Source of the DNA: Bacteroidota bacterium
GTDB lineage: Bacteria > Bacteroidota > Bacteroidia > Bacteroidales > Cfx3-03
DNA length: 12,887 nt
Direction: 5' to 3'
Assembly: GCA_030706265.1 (NCBI GenBank)
Contig: JAUZOX010000035.1
Coordinates: forward strand, 1 to 12,887
Made by a program: the position numbers and the translations under genes. Each line of letters begins with the position of its first letter. Position 1 is the stretch's first letter. Below, piece by piece: positions 1 through 7,045 of this stretch. The notes under the pieces were generated by a model. The model worked only from the letters and a program-made list of their open reading frames with translations. It had not been told where the DNA came from and ran no database searches.

Positions 1-719
1 ACCAGAATACAGCTTCACTAACCCAGTTTGAAGCCAAGTATCGTTTTGATCTGGAAAGCATGAGGGTTCCCGAGGTGGGGCTTGATAAGGCCAGGGAAGA
101 TTATGACCGTGCAAAGAATCAGTATGCCGGCCAGGTCACGACCAAAGAAACATTTGACCATGCGAAAAAGGCACTGGACGCTGCTGTAGCCCAATATGAT
201 GCAGCCAAGTCACAGTTGCATGTTTCAAAGGCTCAAACGGCGAGTGCTGCAGCTGCAATTCAAAGCGCACAGGCACAGGTTAATGTATTGCAGACGATGT
301 TGCACAATACCAAGTTATATGCGCCCAGTGATGGGATTATTGCCAAAAGATGGTTGCTGACCGGAGACATTGCACAGCCTGGACAGTCGATCCTGACCCT
401 GAACAACACCAAAAAGCTGTGGGTAGCCGTGTATCTTGAAGAGACCAAGGTGGGAAAGCTTCATATCAACCAAAAGGCAAAGTTTGATGTCGATGCATAT
501 CCCGGAGTCGTCTTTACCGGAAAGGTAATTTCAATCGGTTCAAACACAGCGGCTCAGTTTTCGCTTATTCCACCCAACAATGCCTCGGGGAATTTCACAA
601 AAGTCACCCAGCGTATCCTGGTCAAGGTTTCAATTGACGGAACTGAGGGCAATGCTAAGCTGAGTACATATCCATTACTGGCCGGAATGTCGGTCATAAT
701 GAAAATAATAAAAGAATAG
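1..719 (+). CDS. EmrA/HlyD-type membrane fusion protein of a multidrug efflux pump (5' partial)
   Basis: This is the periplasmic adaptor that links an inner-membrane MFS pump to an outer-membrane channel. The frame is open to the left edge (first full codon at base 3), so the ATG at 60 is internal and the membrane anchor and N-terminal half-motifs lie outside the window. About 239 residues are visible. Residues ~25-105 are rich in Ala, Gln and Lys and look like the long alpha-helical hairpin. A lipoyl/barrel segment starts near residue 107 (APSDGIIAKR). The stretch at ~190-204, PPNNASGNFTKVTQR, closely resembles the EmrA-family beta-barrel signature. The protein ends in a hydrophobic-basic tail. 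Family members are usually 350-400 residues, so roughly a third is missing. The MFS gene starts 2 bases after the stop, which supports one operon. The family call is secure; the drug substrates cannot be read from sequence. Confidence 0.93.
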   Translation, partial: QNTASLTQFEAKYRFDLESMRVPEVGLDKAREDYDRAKNQYAGQVTTKETFDHAKKALDAAVAQYDAAKSQLHVSKAQTASAAAAIQSAQAQVNVLQTMLHNTKLYAPSDGIIAKRWLLTGDIAQPGQSILTLNNTKKLWVAVYLEETKVGKLHINQKAKFDVDAYPGVVFTGKVISIGSNTAAQFSLIPPNNASGNFTKVTQRILVKVSIDGTEGNAKLSTYPLLAGMSVIMKIIKE

Positions 720-721
720 AT

Positions 722-2344
722 ATGCGGAAGTTATCTCCTTCTCACCGCTTACGGAAGCTTGTTCGGAACCGTGAATCAGCTTATCACCCCCGGAATGAAG
801 GCTATCGCTGGTGGTTGCTGGCCAACGTAATGATAGGGACCTTTATGGCTGTGCTCGACGCGACCATTGTCAATGTTGGACTTCCTAAAATCATGGCATC
901 ATTTGGCGTGGGAATCGATAAGATTGAATGGGTCCTTACCGCATATATGCTGGCATTGGCTGTCATGTTGCCGACAGCAGGATGGCTGGCAGACCGCTTT
1001 GGATACAAGAGATTATATTTCATCGGCATCATGCTGTTCACGTTCGGATCGTTTCTTTGTGGCATTTCAAATGACGAAAATGTGCTGATCATTTCCAGGG
1101 TAGTACAGGGACTGGGTGCAGGCATAATCATGCCTTTGGGCATGGCCATTGTATCCCGCGAGTTTCCCCCTCACCAGCGTGGTATGGCACTCGGTTTCTG
1201 GGGTATAGCAGCAGCTGCATCCGTTTCTTTCGGTCCGCTTATCGGAGGATACCTTGTTGACAATTTTAGCTGGCAGCTCATATTTTATGTCAATCTTCCG
1301 GTCGGTATCCTGGGTATGATTGCAACCGTTGTGATCCAAAAGGAATACGTCAACAAAAAGGTACGCACCTTTGATTTGGTCGGTTTTATTTCTGTAAGCC
1401 TGTTTCTTCCCTTGATCCTTTACGCACTGGCGGAAGGAAGTGCGTCAACCAATTCTGAAGGATGGTCTGCACCTTATGTTATGGTTTGCATTGCCATTTC
1501 CCTTATTGCCTTCGTGGTCTTTATCACGAATGAATTAATGGTCAAGGAACCGCTTATCGACTTGCGGCTTTTCAGAAGCCACAATTTTGCAGTGAGCAAT
1601 ATTACCATGTTTATTTTTGGAATCGGTATGTTTGGCAGTACTTTCCTGCTCCCGTTGTATTTACAAAATTCGTTGGGATATACCGCAATACAAGCCGGAG
1701 CGGTTTTTCTTCCGGTAGGGATCATTCAGGGTGCCATTTCTCCTGTTATAGGCAGGATTGCAGACAAAACCAATCCAAAGGTCCCAATCGTACTTGGGGT
1801 GATATTGCTGGCCTTTAGCTTCCTTTTGAACAGTAAGATGTCGTTTCTCACGGAGCATTTCGGCGTCATGGTCACACTTTACCTCAGAGGTTTTGCCATG
1901 GGGATCATGTTCACCCCTTTAAATACCGTCTCACTTTTAGAAGTACCCAGGGAAAAGATGGCACAGGCCTCCGGAATTATCAATATTGTCAGACAATTGG
2001 GTGGAAGTTTCGGAGTGGCAATTCTGGCCACGTTACTGATAACCCGGGTAAGCTATCATACCGAGATGTATGCCGAGTCGGTCAATCCACGTTCGGAAGA
2101 ATTTCAGGCCGTATCTGCTAAAATGCAACAGCAAATTATTCATAATGCGGGAAGCGCACCTTCTATGGCCGCAAGACAAAGCCAATCAATGATCGTCGGG
2201 CAACTTAACAAAGAATCCTATATCCAGGGCATAGACGATGATTTTCTGGCAGCATGCGTATTTACACTCATAGGTGGAATCCCCGTCTTGTTTCTACATA
2301 TTAAGAAAAAAACACCCCCTTCAAAAATAGTTCATCATGAATAA
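722..2344 (+). CDS. DHA2-family MFS drug:H+ antiporter, EmrB/QacA type
   Basis: This is a proton-driven multidrug exporter of the inner membrane, expected to be the pump of this tripartite complex. Its 540 residues and succession of hydrophobic segments fit the 14-helix DHA2 subfamily. The first helix carries the DHA motif LDATIVNVGLP at residues 45-55. Motif A is GWLADRFGYKR at 87-97. An antiporter-type motif C region with GPLIGG, followed by SWQLIFYVNLPVG, spans roughly residues 170-196. A basic leader of about 27 residues precedes the first helix. The start at 722 lies 2 bases after the adaptor stop, and the 3' end overlaps the TolC-like gene by 8 bases, so translation of the three genes is probably coupled. 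I leave the symbol blank because orthology to E. coli emrB cannot be shown here and the substrate is unknown. Confidence 0.95.
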   Translation: MRKLSPSHRLRKLVRNRESAYHPRNEGYRWWLLANVMIGTFMAVLDATIVNVGLPKIMASFGVGIDKIEWVLTAYMLALAVMLPTAGWLADRFGYKRLYFIGIMLFTFGSFLCGISNDENVLIISRVVQGLGAGIIMPLGMAIVSREFPPHQRGMALGFWGIAAAASVSFGPLIGGYLVDNFSWQLIFYVNLPVGILGMIATVVIQKEYVNKKVRTFDLVGFISVSLFLPLILYALAEGSASTNSEGWSAPYVMVCIAISLIAFVVFITNELMVKEPLIDLRLFRSHNFAVSNITMFIFGIGMFGSTFLLPLYLQNSLGYTAIQAGAVFLPVGIIQGAISPVIGRIADKTNPKVPIVLGVILLAFSFLLNSKMSFLTEHFGVMVTLYLRGFAMGIMFTPLNTVSLLEVPREKMAQASGIINIVRQLGGSFGVAILATLLITRVSYHTEMYAESVNPRSEEFQAVSAKMQQQIIHNAGSAPSMAARQSQSMIVGQLNKESYIQGIDDDFLAACVFTLIGGIPVLFLHIKKKTPPSKIVHHE

Positions 2345-3677
2345 ACGTCTTATTAAAACCTTGACTACACTTTTTCTTATTGCAAGTTGTAGTGCAGTCG
2401 TTCAGGTATCGGGACAAGCAAATAATTCAGCCCATCGGGTAATATCCGACTCGCTGGTGCTAAACAATATCATCAAGGTCGTTTTAGATCAGCATCCCTC
2501 CATTCAGGAAGCACAGGAAGCCATTAAAGCAGCAGATGCCAGGATTGCACTTGCCAAGACCGCCCAGCTGCCAAACGTCGATGGAAATGCATCGTATACC
2601 CGAATCGGGCCAGTACCATCGTTTTCGTTACCGGATGGTCCTACATTTAAGCTGGCTCCGGCCAATAACTATAATACTTCCATTGACTATCACCAGAATA
2701 TCTATGATTTTGGCAAGACGGCAAGTGAGGTAGCCGTAGAAAACGAAAACAAAGAGCTCGCCAAACTTACGATCGATCAGATTAAACAACGGCTTGCACT
2801 CACAGTGGTGAATGCCTTTTACACTCTTGCTTATTTGCAGGAAGCCAGGATTATAAAAGATCAGCAGATCAGCACATTAAATGAACATCTTGCCTTTGTG
2901 AACAAGAAAAAGGAAACAGGTTCGGCAACACAGTATGAAGTATTAGCGACAAAGGTAAAAATCTCGACTGCCGAGACTCAAAAACTGGATCTTGAAGCTG
3001 CCATCACAGTGCAACAGGGTGTTTTAAATGCACTGATGGGTCAGCCTGAAAGCAAAATGATTCAAGTAAAAAATGAAGTGACTCCCATGTTGTTGGCAAC
3101 GCCGTCCGATTCGCTCCTCTCCTACGCTTTCAACCATCGTGACGAAATAAAAATCAGCAATGAAAAAACCAATATTGCCGAATTACGTTACAAATCAATA
3201 AAGACAGAGCTGAAACCGTCCGTAAATGCCTATGCGAGTGTTGGGGGAAAGAATGGATACGTGCCCGATCTCAATAAATATACGGCAAACTTCTCAGCCG
3301 GAGTCGGCTTAAGGGTTCCCATCATGGACGCTTACCGTAACCGGTCTAACTTGCTGTTGGCCAAGTCTGCCATCACATCCAGTTCACTGGATACCGAAGT
3401 CACAAAGCGAATGATCACCAATGATGTTGTTGAAAATGATGCAAACCGGATGGCCGCATTAAAGAAGATCGACCAGTATGCATTGCAATTATCTCAGGCC
3501 CAGGAGGCACTAGGGTTGGCTGAAACCAGCTATCAGAACGGAACCCTAACCAACCTGGATTTGATTGACGCCACGCTGTCGGTATCCGAAAGCAAACTTC
3601 AATTACTGAAATCAAGGATAGATTATTCGGTCAGTTTGTACCGTTTGAAGATGGCACTGGGTGACCGCTTATATTAA
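2337..3677 (+). CDS. TolC-family outer-membrane efflux protein
   Basis: This is the outer-membrane channel of the efflux complex, predicted to form a trimeric barrel with a long periplasmic helical tunnel. At 446 residues it is a normal full-length member. It starts with a basic, hydrophobic signal sequence (residues 1-28). Cleavage could be after VSGQA. Alternatively LIASC (residues 14-18) could act as a lipobox, giving a lipid-anchored OprM-like form; the sequence does not decide between these. The two-fold internal repeat of OEP domains is visible as alternating coiled-coil segments. The first repeat has the strand-associated IYDFGKT at 122-128, and the matching position in the second is near GLRVPIMDAYRNRS. 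It is the last gene of the operon, and its stop codon overlaps the stop of the convergent NUDIX gene. Confidence in the family is high. Confidence 0.94.
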   Translation: MNKRLIKTLTTLFLIASCSAVVQVSGQANNSAHRVISDSLVLNNIIKVVLDQHPSIQEAQEAIKAADARIALAKTAQLPNVDGNASYTRIGPVPSFSLPDGPTFKLAPANNYNTSIDYHQNIYDFGKTASEVAVENENKELAKLTIDQIKQRLALTVVNAFYTLAYLQEARIIKDQQISTLNEHLAFVNKKKETGSATQYEVLATKVKISTAETQKLDLEAAITVQQGVLNALMGQPESKMIQVKNEVTPMLLATPSDSLLSYAFNHRDEIKISNEKTNIAELRYKSIKTELKPSVNAYASVGGKNGYVPDLNKYTANFSAGVGLRVPIMDAYRNRSNLLLAKSAITSSSLDTEVTKRMITNDVVENDANRMAALKKIDQYALQLSQAQEALGLAETSYQNGTLTNLDLIDATLSVSESKLQLLKSRIDYSVSLYRLKMALGDRLY

Positions 3678-4216
3678 TCACCTAAGCGACTGATATAAAG
3701 CTGAAGGATATTTCTGATCGACAAAAAAGATATTTGCCGGTAATCAATATCCTTCGGCTTTATTTTTATAGCTTCACTCACATCGTCGGAAGGGTGCAAT
3801 TCAGTCCCATCGGGTACCGGACATACAAATGCCAAATCGCACGTAAAGTAACTTATTCCCTTGTAGACATATTCGTTGGGAAACGATCCCAGGTAATTCA
3901 TGCCGGTCACTTTTACATGCAACTCCTCAAAGGTCTCCCGTACCACCGCATCTTCTATCCTTTCGTTTATCTCCACAAACCCTCCCGGTAAATCATACGT
4001 TCCCTTCATCGGATCGTGTTTACGACGGGTCAACACAATCTTCCCATCGGGATATACCAATATTACGGCTACAGCCGGGGCAGGATTGATATAAAAATTG
4101 AATCCGCAATCATTGCAGGATAAGACCTTCACCCCATCAAACAATAATTTACCGCTCCCGCATTTCGGACAATAACTGAAGACGTTTGAGGGATGGGTTT
4201 CAGAAAATATTTGCAT
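3674..4216 (-). CDS. NUDIX hydrolase with N-terminal zinc ribbon
   Basis: This is a small cytoplasmic hydrolase of nucleoside-diphosphate-linked compounds; the substrate is unknown. The 180 residues comprise a zinc ribbon (C16, C19, C34, C37; CxxC-x14-CxxC) followed by a NUDIX fold from about residue 46. The NUDIX box occupies 79-101 with E85, R93, E94, E97 and E98 in place. The usual Gly near its end is His100 and is followed by Val101. The metal-binding REUXEE core is intact, so activity is expected. The SQPW-type motif that marks NudC (NADH pyrophosphatase) is not seen, so I do not call it NudC despite the zinc ribbon. It is transcribed toward the efflux operon with a 4-base tail-to-tail overlap. 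It sits 206 bases beyond the DUF4435 gene and has a good promoter candidate at 4246-4276, so it is probably an independent unit. Confidence 0.9.
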   Translation of the reverse strand: MQIFSETHPSNVFSYCPKCGSGKLLFDGVKVLSCNDCGFNFYINPAPAVAVILVYPDGKIVLTRRKHDPMKGTYDLPGGFVEINERIEDAVVRETFEELHVKVTGMNYLGSFPNEYVYKGISYFTCDLAFVCPVPDGTELHPSDDVSEAIKIKPKDIDYRQISFLSIRNILQLYISRLGD

Positions 4217-4422
4217 CTGTATGGCTTAAATCGAGGCTAATAAAACAAATTTAAATTGCATTATGTTGAAAGCAAACCTGGATCAACGCAGATAAAACTT
4301 GAGAGATTTAACGGCTTCCAGCAGTGATATCCGTTCGGGATGTTTCTTCTTAACGATGATTACGCTCACGACAATCTGTCATTTCGATCACACAATTACC
4401 AATCAAGCTTGCCATAACATTG
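4217..4422. other. Non-coding gap between the DUF4435 and NUDIX genes
   Basis: This 206-base stretch is the largest gene-free interval. Its right part, next to the NUDIX start, holds the predicted promoter at 4246-4276. I found no convincing gene on either strand, no tRNA-like fold and no strong hairpin followed by a T-run. A plus-strand reading frame from 4299 to 4514 runs into the DUF4435 gene and has no recognisable protein character. A short inverted repeat (4370-4375 with 4419-4424) flanks the end of the DUF4435 gene, but its loop is too long for a normal terminator. Confidence 0.6.
4246..4276 (-). promoter_or_regulatory. Predicted Bacteroidota-type promoter for the NUDIX gene
   Basis: On the minus strand a TTTG at 4276-4273 is followed, after 19 bases, by TAAATTTG at 4253-4246. 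This matches the Bacteroidota primary sigma factor consensus (TTG near -33 and TAnnTTTG near -7) in sequence and spacing. Transcription would begin near 4240, giving a leader of about 24 bases before the ATG at 4216. It lies in the only sizeable non-coding gap in the window. The match is read by eye and no transcript data are available. Confidence 0.55.
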
Positions 4423-5397
4423 TCAGGGCAGTTCATCCATACCGAACAAGGAATGAACATCCTTTTCAATCTTTACAATTTCGGTGTATTTGCCAAACGA
4501 GAAATTATGTTTGACGTGGTTTGCGAAATCATGACCATTTGAAAAGGCATCTGCAATATGATGATTTTCGCCATTATGCCCTGTTTTCTTGTTTTCAAGC
4601 AGCTTCTCGCAAACCTTCCGTCCTACCGACACGACCGAATCGAACAGGTTGTGGCCTCTCACAAAAAGATAAACGTTATCGGGTCTAACGCCCAGATCGT
4701 TCATTCTTTTCCGCGTAGGCTCAATATCAACCAGCGGATGCGAATGCATCAACGATCTTAACTTGCTCTGAACGCTTTCGTTCAGGTAGTCGAGTTCAGC
4801 CTCCCCATTGTTCTTAATGTCCGGGTAGTGTCCGTTTCGTCTCAATCCAATGATTTGGTAAAAATCCCAGCGGTCAAATTGAAACTCAGCAGTGATATGG
4901 GCATGAATATACCAGAGAAACAATTCAAAAATGGTTTCTGAATAGCGTTTCAAAAAGACATCAAAATTGAATATTTCATTCTTTTCGCCGGTAGCCCTTT
5001 CGCAGACAAAATCCAGTCCCGGAGCTGCACAATAATGATTTTCGATGGCATAGGTATAGGTCTGGAAGATGTAATTTCCAACGGCAATACCCGGTTCCTG
5101 CAACAGGTAACGGTAATCGCTGTCGATGCAGATAAAAAAGTCTTTACTGAGATAGGGTCTAAAATTCAAACATTGGGTAACTCCTGAGGCCATGGAGCCT
5201 CGTGGTGTGCGTGAATGAAATATGAAATGGAACTTATGATCGGGTATGAAATGATGAAATATCGTATCCCAGAAACGCTGATCCTGTGCGGCTTCTACAT
5301 GCACGGCAGCATCACAGCGTCGCAGTCTGGCCTGCCCCTTGAAATCTATTGCCAATCGCATGTAGTGTTCTTCCCGGGTTAGTGGTTTAGTAATCAT
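4423..5397 (-). CDS. DUF4435 (TOPRIM-like) protein, AriB-like partner of the adjacent ATPase
   Basis: This 324-residue soluble protein has the hallmarks of DUF4435, a TOPRIM-related family known as the effector nuclease AriB of the PARIS anti-phage system. Visible motifs are VEAAQD at residues 34-39 (E35, D39; the family more often has VEG followed by an Asp), a hydrophobic strand ending in CIDSDY (D92, D94) and TYAIENHY at 115-122. Together these form the expected acidic metal site and the conserved EN motif. The C-terminal half is mixed alpha/beta, without a domain I recognise. No signal peptide or membrane segment is present. It starts 7 bases after the ATPase stop with no Shine-Dalgarno sequence, which argues for coupled translation. 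In PARIS the ATPase holds AriB and releases it on sensing a phage protein. That role is an inference here; a house-keeping DNA/RNA-processing role for the pair is possible. The family call is fairly sure, the defence role moderate. Confidence 0.75.
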   Translation of the reverse strand: MITKPLTREEHYMRLAIDFKGQARLRRCDAAVHVEAAQDQRFWDTIFHHFIPDHKFHFIFHSRTPRGSMASGVTQCLNFRPYLSKDFFICIDSDYRYLLQEPGIAVGNYIFQTYTYAIENHYCAAPGLDFVCERATGEKNEIFNFDVFLKRYSETIFELFLWYIHAHITAEFQFDRWDFYQIIGLRRNGHYPDIKNNGEAELDYLNESVQSKLRSLMHSHPLVDIEPTRKRMNDLGVRPDNVYLFVRGHNLFDSVVSVGRKVCEKLLENKKTGHNGENHHIADAFSNGHDFANHVKHNFSFGKYTEIVKIEKDVHSLFGMDELP

Positions 5398-5404
5398 AGC
5401 ATTA

Positions 5405-6232
5405 TTACAGTATCATGTCTTCAAGAAAAAACAGCTTGTCGCCCCACCCCTCGCCAAAGATACTGGGTGAATGGGTAGAGAGGATGATCTGGCTTTTTGA
5501 ATTCAACTTACGGATGACATCGATCAGTTGTTGCTGCCATTCAATGTGCAATGAGTTTTCGGGCTCATCCAGCAAAAGAATGGATGATTGTTCATCGATC
5601 AGAAATACCTTAAACAAGATGATAAGCATTTGTTTTTCACCGGAAGACAGTTGGTTGTGCAACAATAAATCCTGATCCCTGTAAATACTGAGCACTTTAA
5701 ACTTCGGGTCGATAATGATCTTTTTCCCCGTGCGTTCAAAGAGTTGATTGATTGTCTCCAACAGCAATTCGGTACGCCGGTTGAAGTCTTCCGCCTTTTC
5801 CGGATGCAACTTTGCCTCGGTCTGCAGATCGCTGAAAGAAACACGTCCCGGACGATGGGAAAAAATAAGCGAATCCAGTTCTACATTCAAAAGACTAGCA
5901 TTGTCTTTTATATATTTTCTATCCTGAAGCGGAATATTAAAATGAGATATATTGATAAAATTCCGTTTCTCCCAACCCTGGATAGGGTTATTCTTGTCGA
6001 ATAAAAATTCAAAGTCCTCTCCCTTGATGAAACCTTTAACCCCAAAGACATTCAGTCGCTCGGTATCCCGCGTAAACACGGCATCAATAATCTGCAGGAT
6101 GGAAGATTTTCCGCTTCCGTTTAACCCTGCCAGGATGTTGACGTCAGGATTAAGGGTCCACTTATAATTGAACTTTCCCCACAGTTCGTGAATTTCAATT
6201 TCCTGAATTTGATTAATCATCTTTATGCTCAA
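5405..6232 (-). CDS. Compact ABC/SMC-type AAA ATPase, AriA-like partner of the DUF4435 protein
   Basis: This is a soluble ATPase of 275 residues with a complete ABC-type catalytic set. Walker A is GLNGSGKSS at 36-44, the ABC signature LSSGEKQ at 195-201, Walker B ILLLDEPENSLH at 218-229 (D222, E223), and the H-loop His is 254 in STHSPS. It has no membrane segments and no transporter neighbours, so it belongs with the AAA_15/AAA_21 (OLD- and SMC-like) enzymes rather than with transporters. About 150 residues separate Walker A from the signature. There is room for only a small insertion and no long coiled coil, which makes it clearly shorter than the AriA I know of (over 400 residues). It precedes the DUF4435 gene by 7 bases and follows the YdcF-like gene by 23 bases. 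Met1 is chosen; Met5 is an alternative. The ATPase call is certain, its link to PARIS is inferred. Confidence 0.85.
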   Translation of the reverse strand: MSIKMINQIQEIEIHELWGKFNYKWTLNPDVNILAGLNGSGKSSILQIIDAVFTRDTERLNVFGVKGFIKGEDFEFLFDKNNPIQGWEKRNFINISHFNIPLQDRKYIKDNASLLNVELDSLIFSHRPGRVSFSDLQTEAKLHPEKAEDFNRRTELLLETINQLFERTGKKIIIDPKFKVLSIYRDQDLLLHNQLSSGEKQMLIILFKVFLIDEQSSILLLDEPENSLHIEWQQQLIDVIRKLNSKSQIILSTHSPSIFGEGWGDKLFFLEDMIL

Positions 6233-6255
6233 TTATGAATTTAATTCCAATCCGT

Positions 6256-7023
6256 TTAAATATAACCGGCAATTCTGTATATCCAATACCCCACCCATTC
6301 ATGCATCAGAAGTGACCAATACTGCAAGGCATCCGTATCCGGAATAAACAAATATTCAATGTTGTGGAACGGCGAAGTGGATAGTCGCCCAACGGCATAA
6401 GGCGTTACTTTCAGCCCCACTTTCCGATAGCAGCCAAGAGAACGCCGCATATGGAGTGCGGAAGTAATCAGCAGATATTTTCCGTTAGGACATGCTTTTT
6501 CCAATATCGCTTTTGAGTTCACTGCATTCTGACGTGTATTGTTTGCAAGCGAATCACTGATAATATCGGTGGAAGGAACGCCAACGCTGATCAGATAATT
6601 CCGATAATAGTTCGATTCGTATTCATCGGGGTACATCAGGCTACCGGGACCGGCTGTTATCAGGATTTTTTTAATCCGTCCCTGTTTATAAAGCTGCAAG
6701 GCTTGTAATCCGCGGTCGGCACTATTCCTAAAAATAAGGCGTTTATCGTCTTTGTTGTAGGTAATAATGTCTCCTCCCAGGACAATGCCAACATCATAAC
6801 GGCTGCTGTCGGCTTTCAGGTTTTGTACCGGATATTCCCAGCTTCTTAAAAAAACATCGACCAGATAGTGATTGGACAGCAAATAAAAAAGCACCACTGA
6901 TAAAAGAATCAGGCGCTTTGATAATCGTTTGTTTTTAACAATCAAACTGACTATCAAAAGCGCCAGAACCCAGAATACGGGTGTCAGCAGATATGAAAAA
7001 ATTTTGGATACGATGAAAAACAT
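6256..7023 (-). CDS. YdcF/SanA/ElyC-family (DUF218) inner-membrane protein
   Basis: This 255-residue protein has two N-terminal hydrophobic helices (about residues 4-29 and 37-54) joined by a short basic turn, followed by a DUF218 domain from about residue 78 to 240. The domain shows GIVLGGD after a hydrophobic strand, the helix-strand unit containing ALQLYKQGRIKKILITAGPG, the NTRQNA motif, and LLITSALHMRRS. These are the standard landmarks of the YdcF/SanA/ElyC group. In E. coli, ElyC affects peptidoglycan and lipid-carrier metabolism and SanA affects envelope permeability; the biochemical activity of the family is poorly defined. The two-helix topology resembles ElyC more than YdcF. The gene begins 22 bases after the fabI stop and ends 23 bases before the ATPase gene, so it is probably read from the upstream operon. 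The family is sure; exact function unknown. Confidence 0.9.
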   Translation of the reverse strand: MFFIVSKIFSYLLTPVFWVLALLIVSLIVKNKRLSKRLILLSVVLFYLLSNHYLVDVFLRSWEYPVQNLKADSSRYDVGIVLGGDIITYNKDDKRLIFRNSADRGLQALQLYKQGRIKKILITAGPGSLMYPDEYESNYYRNYLISVGVPSTDIISDSLANNTRQNAVNSKAILEKACPNGKYLLITSALHMRRSLGCYRKVGLKVTPYAVGRLSTSPFHNIEYLFIPDTDALQYWSLLMHEWVGYWIYRIAGYI

Positions 7024-7045
7024 AATAAGCGAAGATAGTAAGAAA

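Noticed and set aside
3674..4216. Assignment as NudC (NAD-capped RNA / NADH pyrophosphatase)
   Set aside because: The zinc ribbon fits, but the protein is short and lacks the SQPW-type motif after the NUDIX box.
4370..4424. Inverted repeat GACAAT / ATTGTC as a terminator for the DUF4435 gene
   Set aside because: Stem of only 6 bases, loop of more than 40 bases, no T-run after it.
4299..4514. Plus-strand reading frame of 71 codons over the gap and the end of the DUF4435 gene
   Set aside because: It overlaps the DUF4435 gene antisense, has no recognisable motif, and its composition does not look like a protein of this genome.
5405..6232. ATPase as the ATP-binding subunit of an ABC transporter
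   Set aside because: No permease or substrate-binding gene is nearby, the Walker B region reads LDEPENSLH as in AAA_15/AAA_21 and RecF/OLD-type enzymes, and the partner is a TOPRIM-like protein.
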